Of a stretch of 64,000 nucleotides of DNA, positions 54,986 to 63,868 are shown piece by piece. The translations under genes and the position numbers were made by a program. The first letter of the stretch is position 1. Each line of letters begins with the position of its first letter. The notes under the pieces were generated by a model. That model ran no database searches, was not told where the DNA came from, and saw nothing but the letters and a program-made list of their open reading frames with translations. The stretch is from an uncultured Alphaproteobacteria bacterium (GTDB lineage: Bacteria > Pseudomonadota > Alphaproteobacteria > RF32 > CAG-239): contig CALXPO010000025.1 of assembly GCA_944390315.1 (NCBI GenBank), positions 1 through 64,000 on the forward strand, given 5' to 3'.

Positions 54986-55004
54986 TTTGTATACGGGGAA
55001 AATA

Positions 55005-56108
55005 ATGGAAAATTTACAGGATTTACAAAACGAAATTTTGACAGCGGTTGCTTCTGCCTCCGATTTGAAAAAATTAGATGAAGTGCGCGTTGCGGCAATG
55101 GGCAAAAAAGGCTCAATTACCGAAAAAATGAAGTCTTTGGGCTCTCTGCCTTTAGAAGAAAAAATTGCTGCCGGAAAAGAACTTAATCTTTTGAAAACAG
55201 CTGTCGAAAAAGCTATCGAGGAAAGAAAAACTTATTTGGAAACCGAAGAGCTCAATCGTCGTTTGGCAAGAGAAAGCATTGATGTTACCTTGCCCGCAAG
55301 ACCAGAGATTCAAGGAAGAATCCACCCGGTTTCCAAAATCTACGAAGAAGTCGTTGCTATTTTCGGTCAAATGGGATTTGAAGTGGCCGAAGGTCCCGAT
55401 ATAGAAGACCAATTTCATAACTTTAATGCCTTGAATATGCCCGCCGACCACCCGGCACGCCAAATGCAGGATACTTTTTATATTCCTAATCCCGACAGTG
55501 ATAATTTTGATGACAGTTTCGTCGTCCGTACCCATACTTCTCCGGTACAAATCCGTACGATGGAAAATAAAAAACCTCCCATTCGCGTTATTGCTCCGGG
55601 GCGTACTTATCGCAGTGACTATGATGCCACTCATACCCCGATGTTCCATCAGGTCGAAGGTTTGGTTATTGATAAAACCACGACCATGGCGCACCTCAAA
55701 GGTTGCTTGTATGATTTTGTTCGCGCCTTTTTTGAAATAGATGATATCAAAGTCCGCTACCGTCCTTCTTATTTCCCGTTTACCGAACCGTCTGCCGAAA
55801 TGGATATCGGTTGCCGTAAAAACAAAGACGAGCTTAAAATCGGTGAGGGTGACGATTGGTTGGAAATCTTGGGTTGCGGTATGGTACATCCGAAAGTTTT
55901 GGCCGCCGGCGGTCTCGATCCTGACGAATATCAAGGATTTGCTTTTGGTATGGGAATTGACCGTTTGGCTATGCTCAAATATGGTATTCCTGATTTGCGT
56001 ACGTTTTTTGAGTCCGATTTGCGTTGGCTCAAGCATTATGGTTTCGTTCCGCTTGATGAATCTTCAATGACAGGCGGATTAAGCAATAACGGAGGATTGG
56101 CACGATGA
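55005..56108 (+). CDS. pheS: Phenylalanyl-tRNA synthetase alpha subunit
   Basis: The catalytic subunit that charges tRNA-Phe. The 367-aa protein has an N-terminal coiled coil (1-95) and class II motifs: GPDIEDQFHNFNALNMPADHPA, RTHTSPVQIRTM, FHQVEGLVID and the terminal [10 protein letters not shown]. It starts at 55005 with GGGGAA upstream. Its stop overlaps pheT by 4 nt (ATGA), suggesting coupled translation of the alpha2-beta2 enzyme. Confidence 0.98.
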   Translation: MENLQDLQNEILTAVASASDLKKLDEVRVAAMGKKGSITEKMKSLGSLPLEEKIAAGKELNLLKTAVEKAIEERKTYLETEELNRRLARESIDVTLPARPEIQGRIHPVSKIYEEVVAIFGQMGFEVAEGPDIEDQFHNFNALNMPADHPARQMQDTFYIPNPDSDNFDDSFVVRTHTSPVQIRTMENKKPPIRVIAPGRTYRSDYDATHTPMFHQVEGLVIDKTTTMAHLKGCLYDFVRAFFEIDDIKVRYRPSYFPFTEPSAEMDIGCRKNKDELKIGEGDDWLEILGCGMVHPKVLAAGGLDPDEYQGFAFGMGIDRLAMLKYGIPDLRTFFESDLRWLKHYGFVPLDESSMTGGLSNNGGLAR

Positions 56109-58495
56109 AATTTACACTTTCTTGGTTAAAAGAACATTTGGATACAAATGCTTCGGTTGATGAAATCTCAAAAACTTTGACCAGAATCGGTTTGGAAGTG
56201 GAAGAGGTTATTAATCCCGCCGCTAAACTTGAAGGTTTTGTTACCGCAAAAGTCGAGGAATGTGAAATGCATCCCGATTCAGACCATCTCCATTTACTTA
56301 AAGTTAATACCGGTAAAGAGATGTTGCAGGTTGTGTGCGGTGCCCCAAATGTAGAACAGGGGACAATCGGCATTTTTGCTCCCGTCGGTGTCATTATTCC
56401 TTGCTATAACGAAAAATTGACCGTCGGTAAAATTCGCGGTGTTGAAAGTTTCGGTATGCTTTGTTCCGAAAAAGAACTCGGTATCGGTGAAGATCATACC
56501 GGCATTATTTCTTTGCCCAAAGATACCGAAATCGGTAAGCCTGCCGCCGAAATTTTAAATATTGATCCCGTATTTGATATTTCAATTACGCCGAACCGTG
56601 CCGAATGCTTGGGCGTACGCGGCGTAGCCCGTGACTTGGCGGCTGCCGGTATCGGAACTTTGAAACCGTTGGAAATTAAAAAGCCTAAAGCGGAATTTCC
56701 TTGCCCGATTGCTATCAGAGTAGAGGCAAAAGATGTATGTCCGGTTTATACGGGACGTTATATCAAAGGCGTCAATAATAAAGCCGAAACACCAAAATGG
56801 ATGAAAGACAGATTGGCGGCTATCGGTTTACACTCAATTTCACCGTTGGTCGATGTTACCAACTATATCAACTATGATTTGGCTCGTCCTTTGCACGTTT
56901 TTGATGCCGATAAGCTGAAAGGTGATTTGGTTATCAGAATGGCAACGGAGGATGAAAAATTTGTATCGCTTGAAGGTAAGGAATATGCGCTCAATACGCA
57001 AAGTTTAGGAATTTGCGATGATGAGGGCGTTCAATGCCTGGGCGGTGTTATGGGCGGTTTGGCAAAAGGCTGCTCAGACGAAACCGTCAATGTTTTGCTG
57101 GAAAGTGCTTATTTTACGCCATCTTGTATTGCTCATACCGGTCGTCATTTCCAGATTGAATCTGATTCTCGTTATCGTTATGAACGTTGGGTCGATCCAA
57201 ATTCCAATGTTATGGGTTCGGACTATGCAACTTCCATGATTTTGGATATCTGCGGCGGTAGTGCTTCCGAAATCGTGGTTTGCGGTGAAGAAAATTATTC
57301 GGCAGCCCCTGTATATCTGCGTCCCGAAAGAGTAAAAACACTTGCCGGTCTTGATGTCAGCAAAGAAGAAATCGTTAAAATTTTGACGGCTTTGGGATTT
57401 GTCGTCAGTGAGGAAAACGGTAAACTCAAAACTGTTTCTCCGACCTGGCGCGGCGATATTGAATGTGAAGCCGATTTGGTGGAAGAGGTCGTCAGAATGT
57501 ATGGCTTGGACAATATTCCCGCAATCTCTATGCCGAGCGACGAATTTCCAAAACAAACCTTAAATCCGGCACAACGCCGCATGGTAACGGTCAAACATGA
57601 ATTAGCCTCTCGCTCTATGTTTGAAACGGTTACCTGGAGTTTTACCGATTCAAAATTGGCAAAATATTTCAGAACTTCTGAAGCAGATGCCATTAAGCTA
57701 ATCAACCCGATTGCCGCCGAGTTAGATGAAATGCGTCCGTCGATTTTGCCTAATTTGTTACTCGGCGCCAGAGCTAATATTGTTCGCGGGGCTAATTCGG
57801 TTAGTTTATTTGAAGTCGGTCCCGAATTCTATGGTCGTAAGCCTAAAGAACAACGTCTGGTCGCAACCGGTATTCGTTACGGTATGACGGCTAAAAAGCA
57901 CTGGTTGGGCGGTGAACGCGCTTATGATGTGTTTGATGCTAAAGCCGATGCCATGGCTGCCATTGCTGCCGCCAACGGTCCTTATGACAGTGCTCAGGTT
58001 ACAACAGATGCTCCTGCTTACTATCATCCGGGACGCAGCGGAACTCTTCGTTTGGGAAAAAATGTATTGGCTTATTTTGGAGAAATTCATCCGTCGGTCT
58101 TAAAAGCCTTTGACATTAAAGGAAGAGCGGTTGCTTTCGAAGTTTATTTGGATAACATTCCGTTGCCCAGAAGTGCAGGGGGTAAATCTAAGAAAAAACT
58201 CGAACTTTCGCCATTCCAGTCTGTTGATAAAGATTTGGCCTTTGTCATCAATAAAAATGTTCCGGCCGCTAATGTTATTGCTGCCGCTAAAAATGCAGAC
58301 AAAGAACATATTACCGATGTTCGCGTATTTGACGTTTATGAAGGAACAAATCTGCCTGAAGGTAAAAAATCGATTGCTTTGGGCTTGACTTTCCAACCTA
58401 AAGAAAAGACATTTACCGATGCCGAAATCGAAACCTTGATGAAAAAGGTTATTACCGAAGTCGGTAAAAAAACAGACGGTGTTTTGCGTCAGTAA
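56105..58495 (+). CDS. pheT: Phenylalanyl-tRNA synthetase beta subunit
   Basis: The large editing and tRNA-binding subunit of 796 aa. Domains in order are the tRNA-binding EMAP/OB-fold (about 40-150: GFVTAKVEECEMHPDSDHL), B3/B4 editing (about 210-375), B5 (about 400-470), the catalytic-like core and the C-terminal FDX-ACB domain (about 703-796, with SPFQSVDKDLAFV and FDVYEGTNLPEGKKS). Complete, and coupled to pheS. Confidence 0.98.
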   Translation: MKFTLSWLKEHLDTNASVDEISKTLTRIGLEVEEVINPAAKLEGFVTAKVEECEMHPDSDHLHLLKVNTGKEMLQVVCGAPNVEQGTIGIFAPVGVIIPCYNEKLTVGKIRGVESFGMLCSEKELGIGEDHTGIISLPKDTEIGKPAAEILNIDPVFDISITPNRAECLGVRGVARDLAAAGIGTLKPLEIKKPKAEFPCPIAIRVEAKDVCPVYTGRYIKGVNNKAETPKWMKDRLAAIGLHSISPLVDVTNYINYDLARPLHVFDADKLKGDLVIRMATEDEKFVSLEGKEYALNTQSLGICDDEGVQCLGGVMGGLAKGCSDETVNVLLESAYFTPSCIAHTGRHFQIESDSRYRYERWVDPNSNVMGSDYATSMILDICGGSASEIVVCGEENYSAAPVYLRPERVKTLAGLDVSKEEIVKILTALGFVVSEENGKLKTVSPTWRGDIECEADLVEEVVRMYGLDNIPAISMPSDEFPKQTLNPAQRRMVTVKHELASRSMFETVTWSFTDSKLAKYFRTSEADAIKLINPIAAELDEMRPSILPNLLLGARANIVRGANSVSLFEVGPEFYGRKPKEQRLVATGIRYGMTAKKHWLGGERAYDVFDAKADAMAAIAAANGPYDSAQVTTDAPAYYHPGRSGTLRLGKNVLAYFGEIHPSVLKAFDIKGRAVAFEVYLDNIPLPRSAGGKSKKKLELSPFQSVDKDLAFVINKNVPAANVIAAAKNADKEHITDVRVFDVYEGTNLPEGKKSIALGLTFQPKEKTFTDAEIETLMKKVITEVGKKTDGVLRQ

Positions 58496-58517
58496 GATTT
58501 GAATGCAACTGTAAAAT

Positions 58518-58552
58518 AAAGCCTCTCGCTCATCGTTTCGGGAGGCTTTTTT
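58518..58552 (+). terminator. Terminator of the pheST operon
   Basis: Stem AAAGCCTC / GGAGGCTTT with a C-rich loop, followed by TTTTTT. Confidence 0.85.
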
Positions 58553-58636
58553 CTTACCATAGATATTTTTATGGATTGATAATTGTGTTGAATTATCATA
58601 TCGTAATAAAAAATCATTTTTTATCAGGAGAAAAAT

Positions 58637-60112
58637 ATGCGTTTATCTGCTTGGTTAATGTTGGGAATTGCAACAGTTGCAATGGTTTCTTCTGCTTGGG
58701 CGGCGGAAACAATTGTCGGTGAAAAACAGCAACAAAATCTTGAAATCAGTATTTACAACAATAATTTGGCTCTGGTTAAAGATACGAGAAACGTCGCCCT
58801 CAAACAAGGTATTAATGAGGTTGCTTTTGAGGGGGTTGCCAGCTCCATAAAACCGGAAACAGCTTTAATCAGCGCAGACGGCATCAAGGTTTTGGAACAA
58901 AATTATGACTATGATTTGTTGAGTGCCAATAACATTACCGATAAATCGGTCGGACAAAAGGTTAAGACGGTCATGATAAATCCGACGACCGGAGAAAATA
59001 TTTTTGACGAGGCTGAAATTGTCAGCGCGACTTACGGATTGCCGATATTAAAATTTTCCTATGGTATTGAAACTAATTTCCCGGGAAGATTGGTGTTTGA
59101 AAAACTACCGACAAGTTTGCGCAGTGAACCGACTTTGATTGCCAAAATAGACAGCCGCTCCGCCGAAAATAAAGATGTTTCTTTGGCTTATCTGACCAAC
59201 GGTATCGGTTGGAAAACCAATTATGTCGCTCAGGTTGTGGACGACAATAAACTCAATTTGACAGGTTGGGTTACAATCAATAACGAATCCGGAATTGATT
59301 ATAAAAATGCCCGAGTTCAATTAATTGCCGGTGATGTTAATCAGGTTGCAACAGCAGTTACCGCCAGACCGATAATGTTGGCAAAATCGGCACGTGCCGT
59401 CAATGATTATGCCGTTGCCGAAGGAGCAAGCATTGCTCCCGAAAGCATCAGCGGTTACCATTTGTACAATTTACCGATGGCAACAGATATTAAAGATAAA
59501 CAGACCAAACAAGTCAGCTTGCTTGAAAAAGAAAATGTTTCTTATCAGAAAGAGGCTTATTTTTCTTCTCCGCTTTACTTTAATTACAATTCCAAAGCTC
59601 ACTTCGAGCAGATGCATCCGGATATGATTTATGTCTTGCATAATGAAAAAAGTGCCAATCTTGGTATTCCTTTACCTTCCGGTATTGTTCGTTTTTATGA
59701 AAATGACAGTGAAAAAAGTTTACAATTTGTCGGGGAAGATAGAATTTCGCATGCTGCCGAGGGTGAAAAAATGCGCCTAAATTTAGGTAAATACTTTAAT
59801 GTTTATGCCAACGGCAAGGTCGCTGAGGTAAATAAACTATCCGAAACCAAGGAGCAGGACGGTACTTGTTCGGTTTTGAAAACTTTATATGCTTATGATG
59901 TTGAAGTCGATTTTCATAATGCCGATAAAAAGGCTCAAGAAATTGTATTTTCTCAAAGGATTGATACGGACAGCAAAATCAGTGATGAAAATGTCAATGG
60001 TAAACTTAAAGATGCTTCGACGTATGAATGGAAAATATCTGTTCCGGCCAACGGAGAACAAAAGTTGACTTTTCGCGTTACGGCAGTGCATGAAAATAGA
60101 AACTGCCGATAA
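58637..60112 (+). CDS. DUF4139 domain-containing secreted protein
   Basis: A 491-aa protein with a signal peptide (ending SSAWA, before AETIVG). It matches DUF4139: ISIYNNNLALVKDTRN near the start, a central LAYLTNGIGWKTNYVAQV motif and NARVQLIAGDVNQ later. The C-terminal part (from about 300) is beta-rich (KEAYFSSPLYFNYN) and ends VTAVHENRNCR. Function unknown; it is expected in the periplasm. A single gene with AGGAG before the ATG and a very strong terminator. Confidence 0.85.
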   Translation: MRLSAWLMLGIATVAMVSSAWAAETIVGEKQQQNLEISIYNNNLALVKDTRNVALKQGINEVAFEGVASSIKPETALISADGIKVLEQNYDYDLLSANNITDKSVGQKVKTVMINPTTGENIFDEAEIVSATYGLPILKFSYGIETNFPGRLVFEKLPTSLRSEPTLIAKIDSRSAENKDVSLAYLTNGIGWKTNYVAQVVDDNKLNLTGWVTINNESGIDYKNARVQLIAGDVNQVATAVTARPIMLAKSARAVNDYAVAEGASIAPESISGYHLYNLPMATDIKDKQTKQVSLLEKENVSYQKEAYFSSPLYFNYNSKAHFEQMHPDMIYVLHNEKSANLGIPLPSGIVRFYENDSEKSLQFVGEDRISHAAEGEKMRLNLGKYFNVYANGKVAEVNKLSETKEQDGTCSVLKTLYAYDVEVDFHNADKKAQEIVFSQRIDTDSKISDENVNGKLKDASTYEWKISVPANGEQKLTFRVTAVHENRNCR

Positions 60113-60113
60113 G

Positions 60114-60152
60114 AAAAAATCCCTTTGAAGATGATTCAAAGGGATTTTTTTT
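60114..60152 (+). terminator. Terminator of the DUF4139 gene
   Basis: A perfect 16-bp stem (60114-60129 with 60135-60150, loop GATGA), AAAAAATCCC arm, ending in eight Ts. Repeat copy E begins in that T-run. Confidence 0.95.
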
Positions 60153-60295
60153 ATTAGTTGCTTTACAGAAAACCCCGAGTTTACTCGAGGCTGAATGCCA
60201 AGTTGTTGGAACAACACCGCTCCATGCCAACGAGCGTGGTCAAACCGTAAGGTTTGTAGCTGTTATAGAACCCCGGGTTTACCCGGGGATATCTA
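60151..60295 (-). repeat. 144-bp multi-hairpin repeat, copy E
   Basis: Minus-orientation copy, 145 bp. The first hairpin is CCCCGGGTAAACCCGGGG, which differs from CCCCAGTAAACTGGGG by paired changes in both arms. The left end TAGATATC provides the lpxB stop codon TAG. The right end lies in the T-run of the DUF4139 terminator. Confidence 0.9.
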
Positions 60296-61462
60296 ATTCT
60301 TATTTTTTTTAATCAGTTCAAGAATAACATCTGCGGCACGTTCACTCGGTTTTTGTTCACCAAGTCCGAGAATCGATTGTACTTTTTTAAATCCTTCTTG
60401 CTGATAGCGATAAAGATTGTCTTTTTCCAAAAAGCGATTGATGTAATGTACGATATTTTCCGGTTGGCAATTATCCTGCAACAACTCAGGAACGATTTCT
60501 CTTCCCAGTAAGATATTAGATAAGTTAACAAATTGAATATGCAAGAATTTCTTAACCAAGATTGCCGTTAACGGGGCAACTTTGTATCCGATAACATGTG
60601 GAACATTAGCAATGGCCAGCTCCAAAGCAACCGTTCCCGAAGCCGCAATTGCCGCCGTTGCCGCGCTCATGGCGTTGTGTCTGTCTTCTTCACTCTCAAC
60701 AACCAAAATCGGTAAGGGAGAAGTTTTAATCATTTTCTTTACCCTTGTTGCGACGGTCTTAACTGTCGGAATTACAAAAAATAATTCCGGATGTTGTTGC
60801 TTCAGTATAGCCGCAGCTTCTAGAAAGGTTGGCAATAATCGGGCAACTTCGTTATGACGTGATCCGGGCAATAAGCAAATGATTTTGTTGTCTGCCGCAA
60901 TTTGGTATTTTTGGCGGAATTTTGTTTCATCTCCGTTTACGACCGGACTTTCAATAACCGGATGACCGACAAAAGTTGTGTCTAAACCGTAAGGAGTAAA
61001 ATATTTCGGTTCTTGCGGAAGCAATGTCAATAGGTGGTCGACATATTTGTACATTGTACGTGCGCGTTTCTTTTTCCAAGCCCAGACTTGAGGGGCAACA
61101 TAGTGTACCTGCGGAATTCCTAGTTTTAAGGCTCGTAATTTCTTTTGAACGCGGCTGCCGAAACTCCAACTGTCAATGGTTATGACAATATCGGGATGAA
61201 TTTTGACAATATCCTCAACGGTTTGTTTAATTCTTTTTAAAACCTTTGGAATGCTTGGAATAACTTCACACAGACCCATAATCGCCAATTCGGAAATATC
61301 AAACAGTGAGGTCATACCTTCTTTTTCCATGGTATCACCCCCGATACCGAAAAACTCCACATTATTCTCTGTTTTGGCTTTCAAAGCACGCATCAGACGT
61401 GCGCCTAAGGCATCTCCGGAAGGTTCTCCGGCTATCAGATATATTTTAAGTTTAGTGCTCAA
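60293..61462 (-). CDS. lpxB: Lipid-A-disaccharide synthase
   Basis: Joins UDP-2,3-diacylglucosamine and lipid X to form the lipid A disaccharide. The 389-aa protein has IYLIAGEPSGDALGARLM, FGIGGDTMEKEG and HYVAPQVWAWKKKRA. The GT19 motif LLPGSRHNEVARLLP and ALELAIANVPHVIGYK follow. Its last codons read KKNKN, then the TAG from the repeat copy E end. It overlaps lpxI by 11 nt. The typical lpxA-lpxI-lpxB order is preserved. Confidence 0.97.
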   Translation of the reverse strand: MSTKLKIYLIAGEPSGDALGARLMRALKAKTENNVEFFGIGGDTMEKEGMTSLFDISELAIMGLCEVIPSIPKVLKRIKQTVEDIVKIHPDIVITIDSWSFGSRVQKKLRALKLGIPQVHYVAPQVWAWKKKRARTMYKYVDHLLTLLPQEPKYFTPYGLDTTFVGHPVIESPVVNGDETKFRQKYQIAADNKIICLLPGSRHNEVARLLPTFLEAAAILKQQHPELFFVIPTVKTVATRVKKMIKTSPLPILVVESEEDRHNAMSAATAAIAASGTVALELAIANVPHVIGYKVAPLTAILVKKFLHIQFVNLSNILLGREIVPELLQDNCQPENIVHYINRFLEKDNLYRYQQEGFKKVQSILGLGEQKPSERAADVILELIKKNKN

Positions 61463-62297
61463 GGTAATCTCCCGGTTCTATTCCGATTATAAATAATCCT
61501 GCTTTGTCGGCGGCCTTAATAACTTCTTTCTCATCTACAATTAAAGTGTTACCGGCATGTACGGCCAAACCGTTCAGTCCGCTGTTTTTGGCGTTTTCAA
61601 TGGTGCGCGGACCGATAGTCGGTAAATCAATACGCATATCTTGTTGTGGTTTGCGCAGCTTTACCAAAACGCCGCCGCTGCCTTTTCTTTTGTAGCCGCC
61701 GCAACGTTTAATCAATTCATCGGTACCTTCGATGCCTTCCATACCGAGAACCAAACCTTGTTGCACAATAACGGCCTGCCCAACGTCAAGTTGTCCGAGT
61801 ACAAAAGCGACTTTAACGCCGCGGGTAATGTCAATCATATCGTCTTTATCTGGCTTGACTTTGCCGAGTACTCCTGATTTGACCAAAATATCTCCCATCA
61901 CTTCGTGGATACCGACCACGCGCATTTTTTCAGCTTCAATTTCTTTAATCAGGGCGCGCAAAATTCCATCGTCTCCCAAGGCTTTGGCTCCGATTTTGGC
62001 AAAGAAAGCCGTTGTACGCATGTCAGGAATTAAGTCTTTGAAACTCGGTCGGTGAATGGTGCCGATCATGACAACTTCTTCAACTTTTTCATCTTTAAAA
62101 CGTTTGAAACCGGTTCCTGCCTGTCCGATTCTTATCCAAGCATGAGGAATATCGTCGGTAATCAGGGTAGGGTCGGCATTCCCTTCTATGGCCAGAACAA
62201 AAAAGTCACGGTTTATTTTTTTGCAGTGTTCAATCAAACTGCGGGGGAGCGTTCCTCCCCCGGCAATTATTCCCAATTTTTTTGCTTTTGTTTCCAT
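61452..62297 (-). CDS. lpxI: UDP-2,3-diacylglucosamine pyrophosphatase LpxI
   Basis: Hydrolyses UDP-2,3-diacylglucosamine to lipid X. LpxI (DUF1009) replaces LpxH in many Alphaproteobacteria. The 281-aa protein has KKLGIIAGGGTLPRSLIE, PDMRTTAFFAKIGAKALGDD and the C-terminal GPRTIENAKNSGLNGLAVHA motif. The stop of lpxA and the start of lpxI share one base (TAATG). No LpxH-like gene is in the window. Confidence 0.95.
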   Translation of the reverse strand: METKAKKLGIIAGGGTLPRSLIEHCKKINRDFFVLAIEGNADPTLITDDIPHAWIRIGQAGTGFKRFKDEKVEEVVMIGTIHRPSFKDLIPDMRTTAFFAKIGAKALGDDGILRALIKEIEAEKMRVVGIHEVMGDILVKSGVLGKVKPDKDDMIDITRGVKVAFVLGQLDVGQAVIVQQGLVLGMEGIEGTDELIKRCGGYKRKGSGGVLVKLRKPQQDMRIDLPTIGPRTIENAKNSGLNGLAVHAGNTLIVDEKEVIKAADKAGLFIIGIEPGDYLEH

Positions 62298-63097
62298 TAG
62301 GCTTCTGCTGTCAAAATGTTACGACGACCTTCCAGAGCATCATCAATAAAAGATATCATTTCCATAATCAGAGCATCGTCTTTGTATTTTTCATGAGCTT
62401 TGGCTAAGCGAGTTTCAAAATTGTCTTCCGAAGATTTGAATAAATACATATAAGCACGTGTCATGGCTTTTACTTCGTGAGGATCAAAGCCGCTGCGTTT
62501 CAGCCCGACAAGATTGAGACCTCTTAATTTACCGCGGTCACCGGTTACCATACCGAAAGGAATAACGTCGCGGGCAACGCCGGACATACCGCCGATCATG
62601 GCCTTGCGACCGATACGGCAGAATTGGTGAACGGCGCAGTTGCCGCCCAAAATGGCACCGTCGCCGACACGAACGTGTCCGCCGATAACGGCATTGTTGG
62701 TCATAATAACATTGTTGCCGACTACGCAATCATGAGCAATATGACTGTTTATCATAAACATACCGTTGTCGCCGACTGTGGTGGTAAAATGTTCTTTAGG
62801 CGTACCGCAGTGCATTGTAACATTTTCGCGGATAATGTTGTTTTTACCGATAATGAGCTTGGCTTCGGGACGAAATTCGTTGCCGTGGTCTTGAGGACCG
62901 CCGCCGAGAACGGCGCCGGGGAATACAATGGTTCCGTCGCCGATGGTGGTATCATTCATGACTGTTACATGAGCAATGAGCTGAACGTTTTCACCGATTT
63001 TAGCTCTGGAACTGATAACACAGAATGGTCCGATTTTTGCACTTGCTGCAATTTGAGCACCGTCTTCTATGACGGCAGTAGGATGAATATTACTCAT
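62297..63097 (-). CDS. lpxA: UDP-N-acetylglucosamine acyltransferase
   Basis: First step of lipid A synthesis. The 266-aa protein is a left-handed beta-helix of hexapeptide repeats with the active-site HIAHDC (H119 and H122, with H122 the catalytic one by alignment to E. coli H125). A helical C-terminal domain starts at about 195. It heads an lpxA-lpxI-lpxB unit. lpxD and fabZ, often upstream, are not here; gcrA follows after a gap. Confidence 0.97.
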   Translation of the reverse strand: MSNIHPTAVIEDGAQIAASAKIGPFCVISSRAKIGENVQLIAHVTVMNDTTIGDGTIVFPGAVLGGGPQDHGNEFRPEAKLIIGKNNIIRENVTMHCGTPKEHFTTTVGDNGMFMINSHIAHDCVVGNNVIMTNNAVIGGHVRVGDGAILGGNCAVHQFCRIGRKAMIGGMSGVARDVIPFGMVTGDRGKLRGLNLVGLKRSGFDPHEVKAMTRAYMYLFKSSEDNFETRLAKAHEKYKDDALIMEMISFIDDALEGRRNILTAEA

Positions 63098-63204
63098 TTG
63101 TTATGTCCTTAAGTGTTAAGTTTTAATATACTAAGTCGTAATTTACACAGATGAAAATGTAAAGTAAAAACACAAAAGTTTTCGATATGTTTCTGTCTGT
63201 GAAC

Positions 63205-63234
63205 AATAATCGCAGCTTTTGAGCTGCGATTATT
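63205..63234 (-). terminator. Terminator of gcrA
   Basis: A perfect 13-bp stem AATAATCGCAGCT / AGCTGCGATTATT (63205-63217 with 63222-63234, loop TTTG). The outer A/T pairs give a T-run on the minus strand. Confidence 0.8.
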
Positions 63235-63245
63235 TGATTTGATGC

Positions 63246-63728
63246 TTATTTTTTAGTAGGCTTCACATAAGCCAAAGCGGCATGCTCTTCACAATATGTT
63301 TGACCGATTTTAACTTTTTTGCCGCAGAAATGAAAGTTTTCGTCTTTCGGATCGCCGATAGGCCAACGGCAAGTGTGATTGTCTAAATCTGTTAAGTGAA
63401 CATGTCCGTCATGCTTTTTTTCTGTTTTTATGGTTGTAACAGGTGTGGAAGATATATTTTTTTGTTCTTTTTTTTCTTGAGTATCAGCTGTTTTTTTATC
63501 TTTAGTCTGCGTTTTTTGAGGCGAAGTTTCTGGAACGGAAGCCGTATCTTTAGGAGTATTATCTTCTTTCTTTTTGATGGGAGAGGGGCGGGCATCAAGT
63601 TGCAGACGGTGGACTTTGCCGACAATGGAATTTTTTGATACTCCCAATCGTTTGCCGATTTCTCCTGTGGTCAAACCTTGTTTCCACATTACTTTCAGAT
63701 CTTCAACCATTTTGTCTGTCCATGCCAT
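63246..63728 (-). CDS. gcrA: GcrA cell-cycle regulator
   Basis: An alphaproteobacterial sigma-70-dependent cofactor that reads GANTC methylation during the cell cycle. The 160-aa protein opens with the family DNA-binding region (MAWTDKMVEDLKVMWKQGL, then TTGEIGKRLGVSKNSIVGKV). A Lys/Thr/Gln-rich linker follows, then a C-terminal Cys/His part (LDNHTCRWPIGDPKDENFHF, FCGKK, QTYCEEHA) that contacts RNA polymerase. A GANTC site lies 59 bp upstream, fitting methylation-sensitive control. This is the strongest taxonomic marker here. Confidence 0.97.
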   Translation of the reverse strand: MAWTDKMVEDLKVMWKQGLTTGEIGKRLGVSKNSIVGKVHRLQLDARPSPIKKKEDNTPKDTASVPETSPQKTQTKDKKTADTQEKKEQKNISSTPVTTIKTEKKHDGHVHLTDLDNHTCRWPIGDPKDENFHFCGKKVKIGQTYCEEHAALAYVKPTKK

Positions 63729-63786
63729 AGCCGTTCTCCATAAAAAATTAACTTATCTTATGCGATAGTAAATCAATATTATTGTC

Positions 63787-63791
63787 GAGTC
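63787..63791. promoter_or_regulatory. GANTC (CcrM) site in the gcrA upstream region
   Basis: GAGTC at 63787-63791 in the divergent region between gcrA and the partial gene at 63869. In Caulobacter, GANTC methylation tunes gcrA-related promoters. Confidence 0.45.
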
Positions 63792-63868
63792 TAGCATTTT
63801 CTTTATGTAAAATCATGGTTGATTATAATTTGACTTTGATTATTATGAAAGAAAGGGGAGAATTTGCA

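Noticed and set aside
54930..55004. A Phe-rich leader peptide controlling pheST
   Set aside because: The short frame over the hairpin has no run of Phe codons.
55152..56036. A 294-codon frame on the minus strand across pheS
   Set aside because: It is a shadow of pheS, whose motifs and ribosome site are clear; the antisense product shows no domain and has no promoter or ribosome site.
9774..60295. Calling the 144-bp repeat a classical MITE
   Set aside because: I see no terminal inverted repeats (left TAGATATC, right end reads TTATTAG inward) and no clear target-site duplication.
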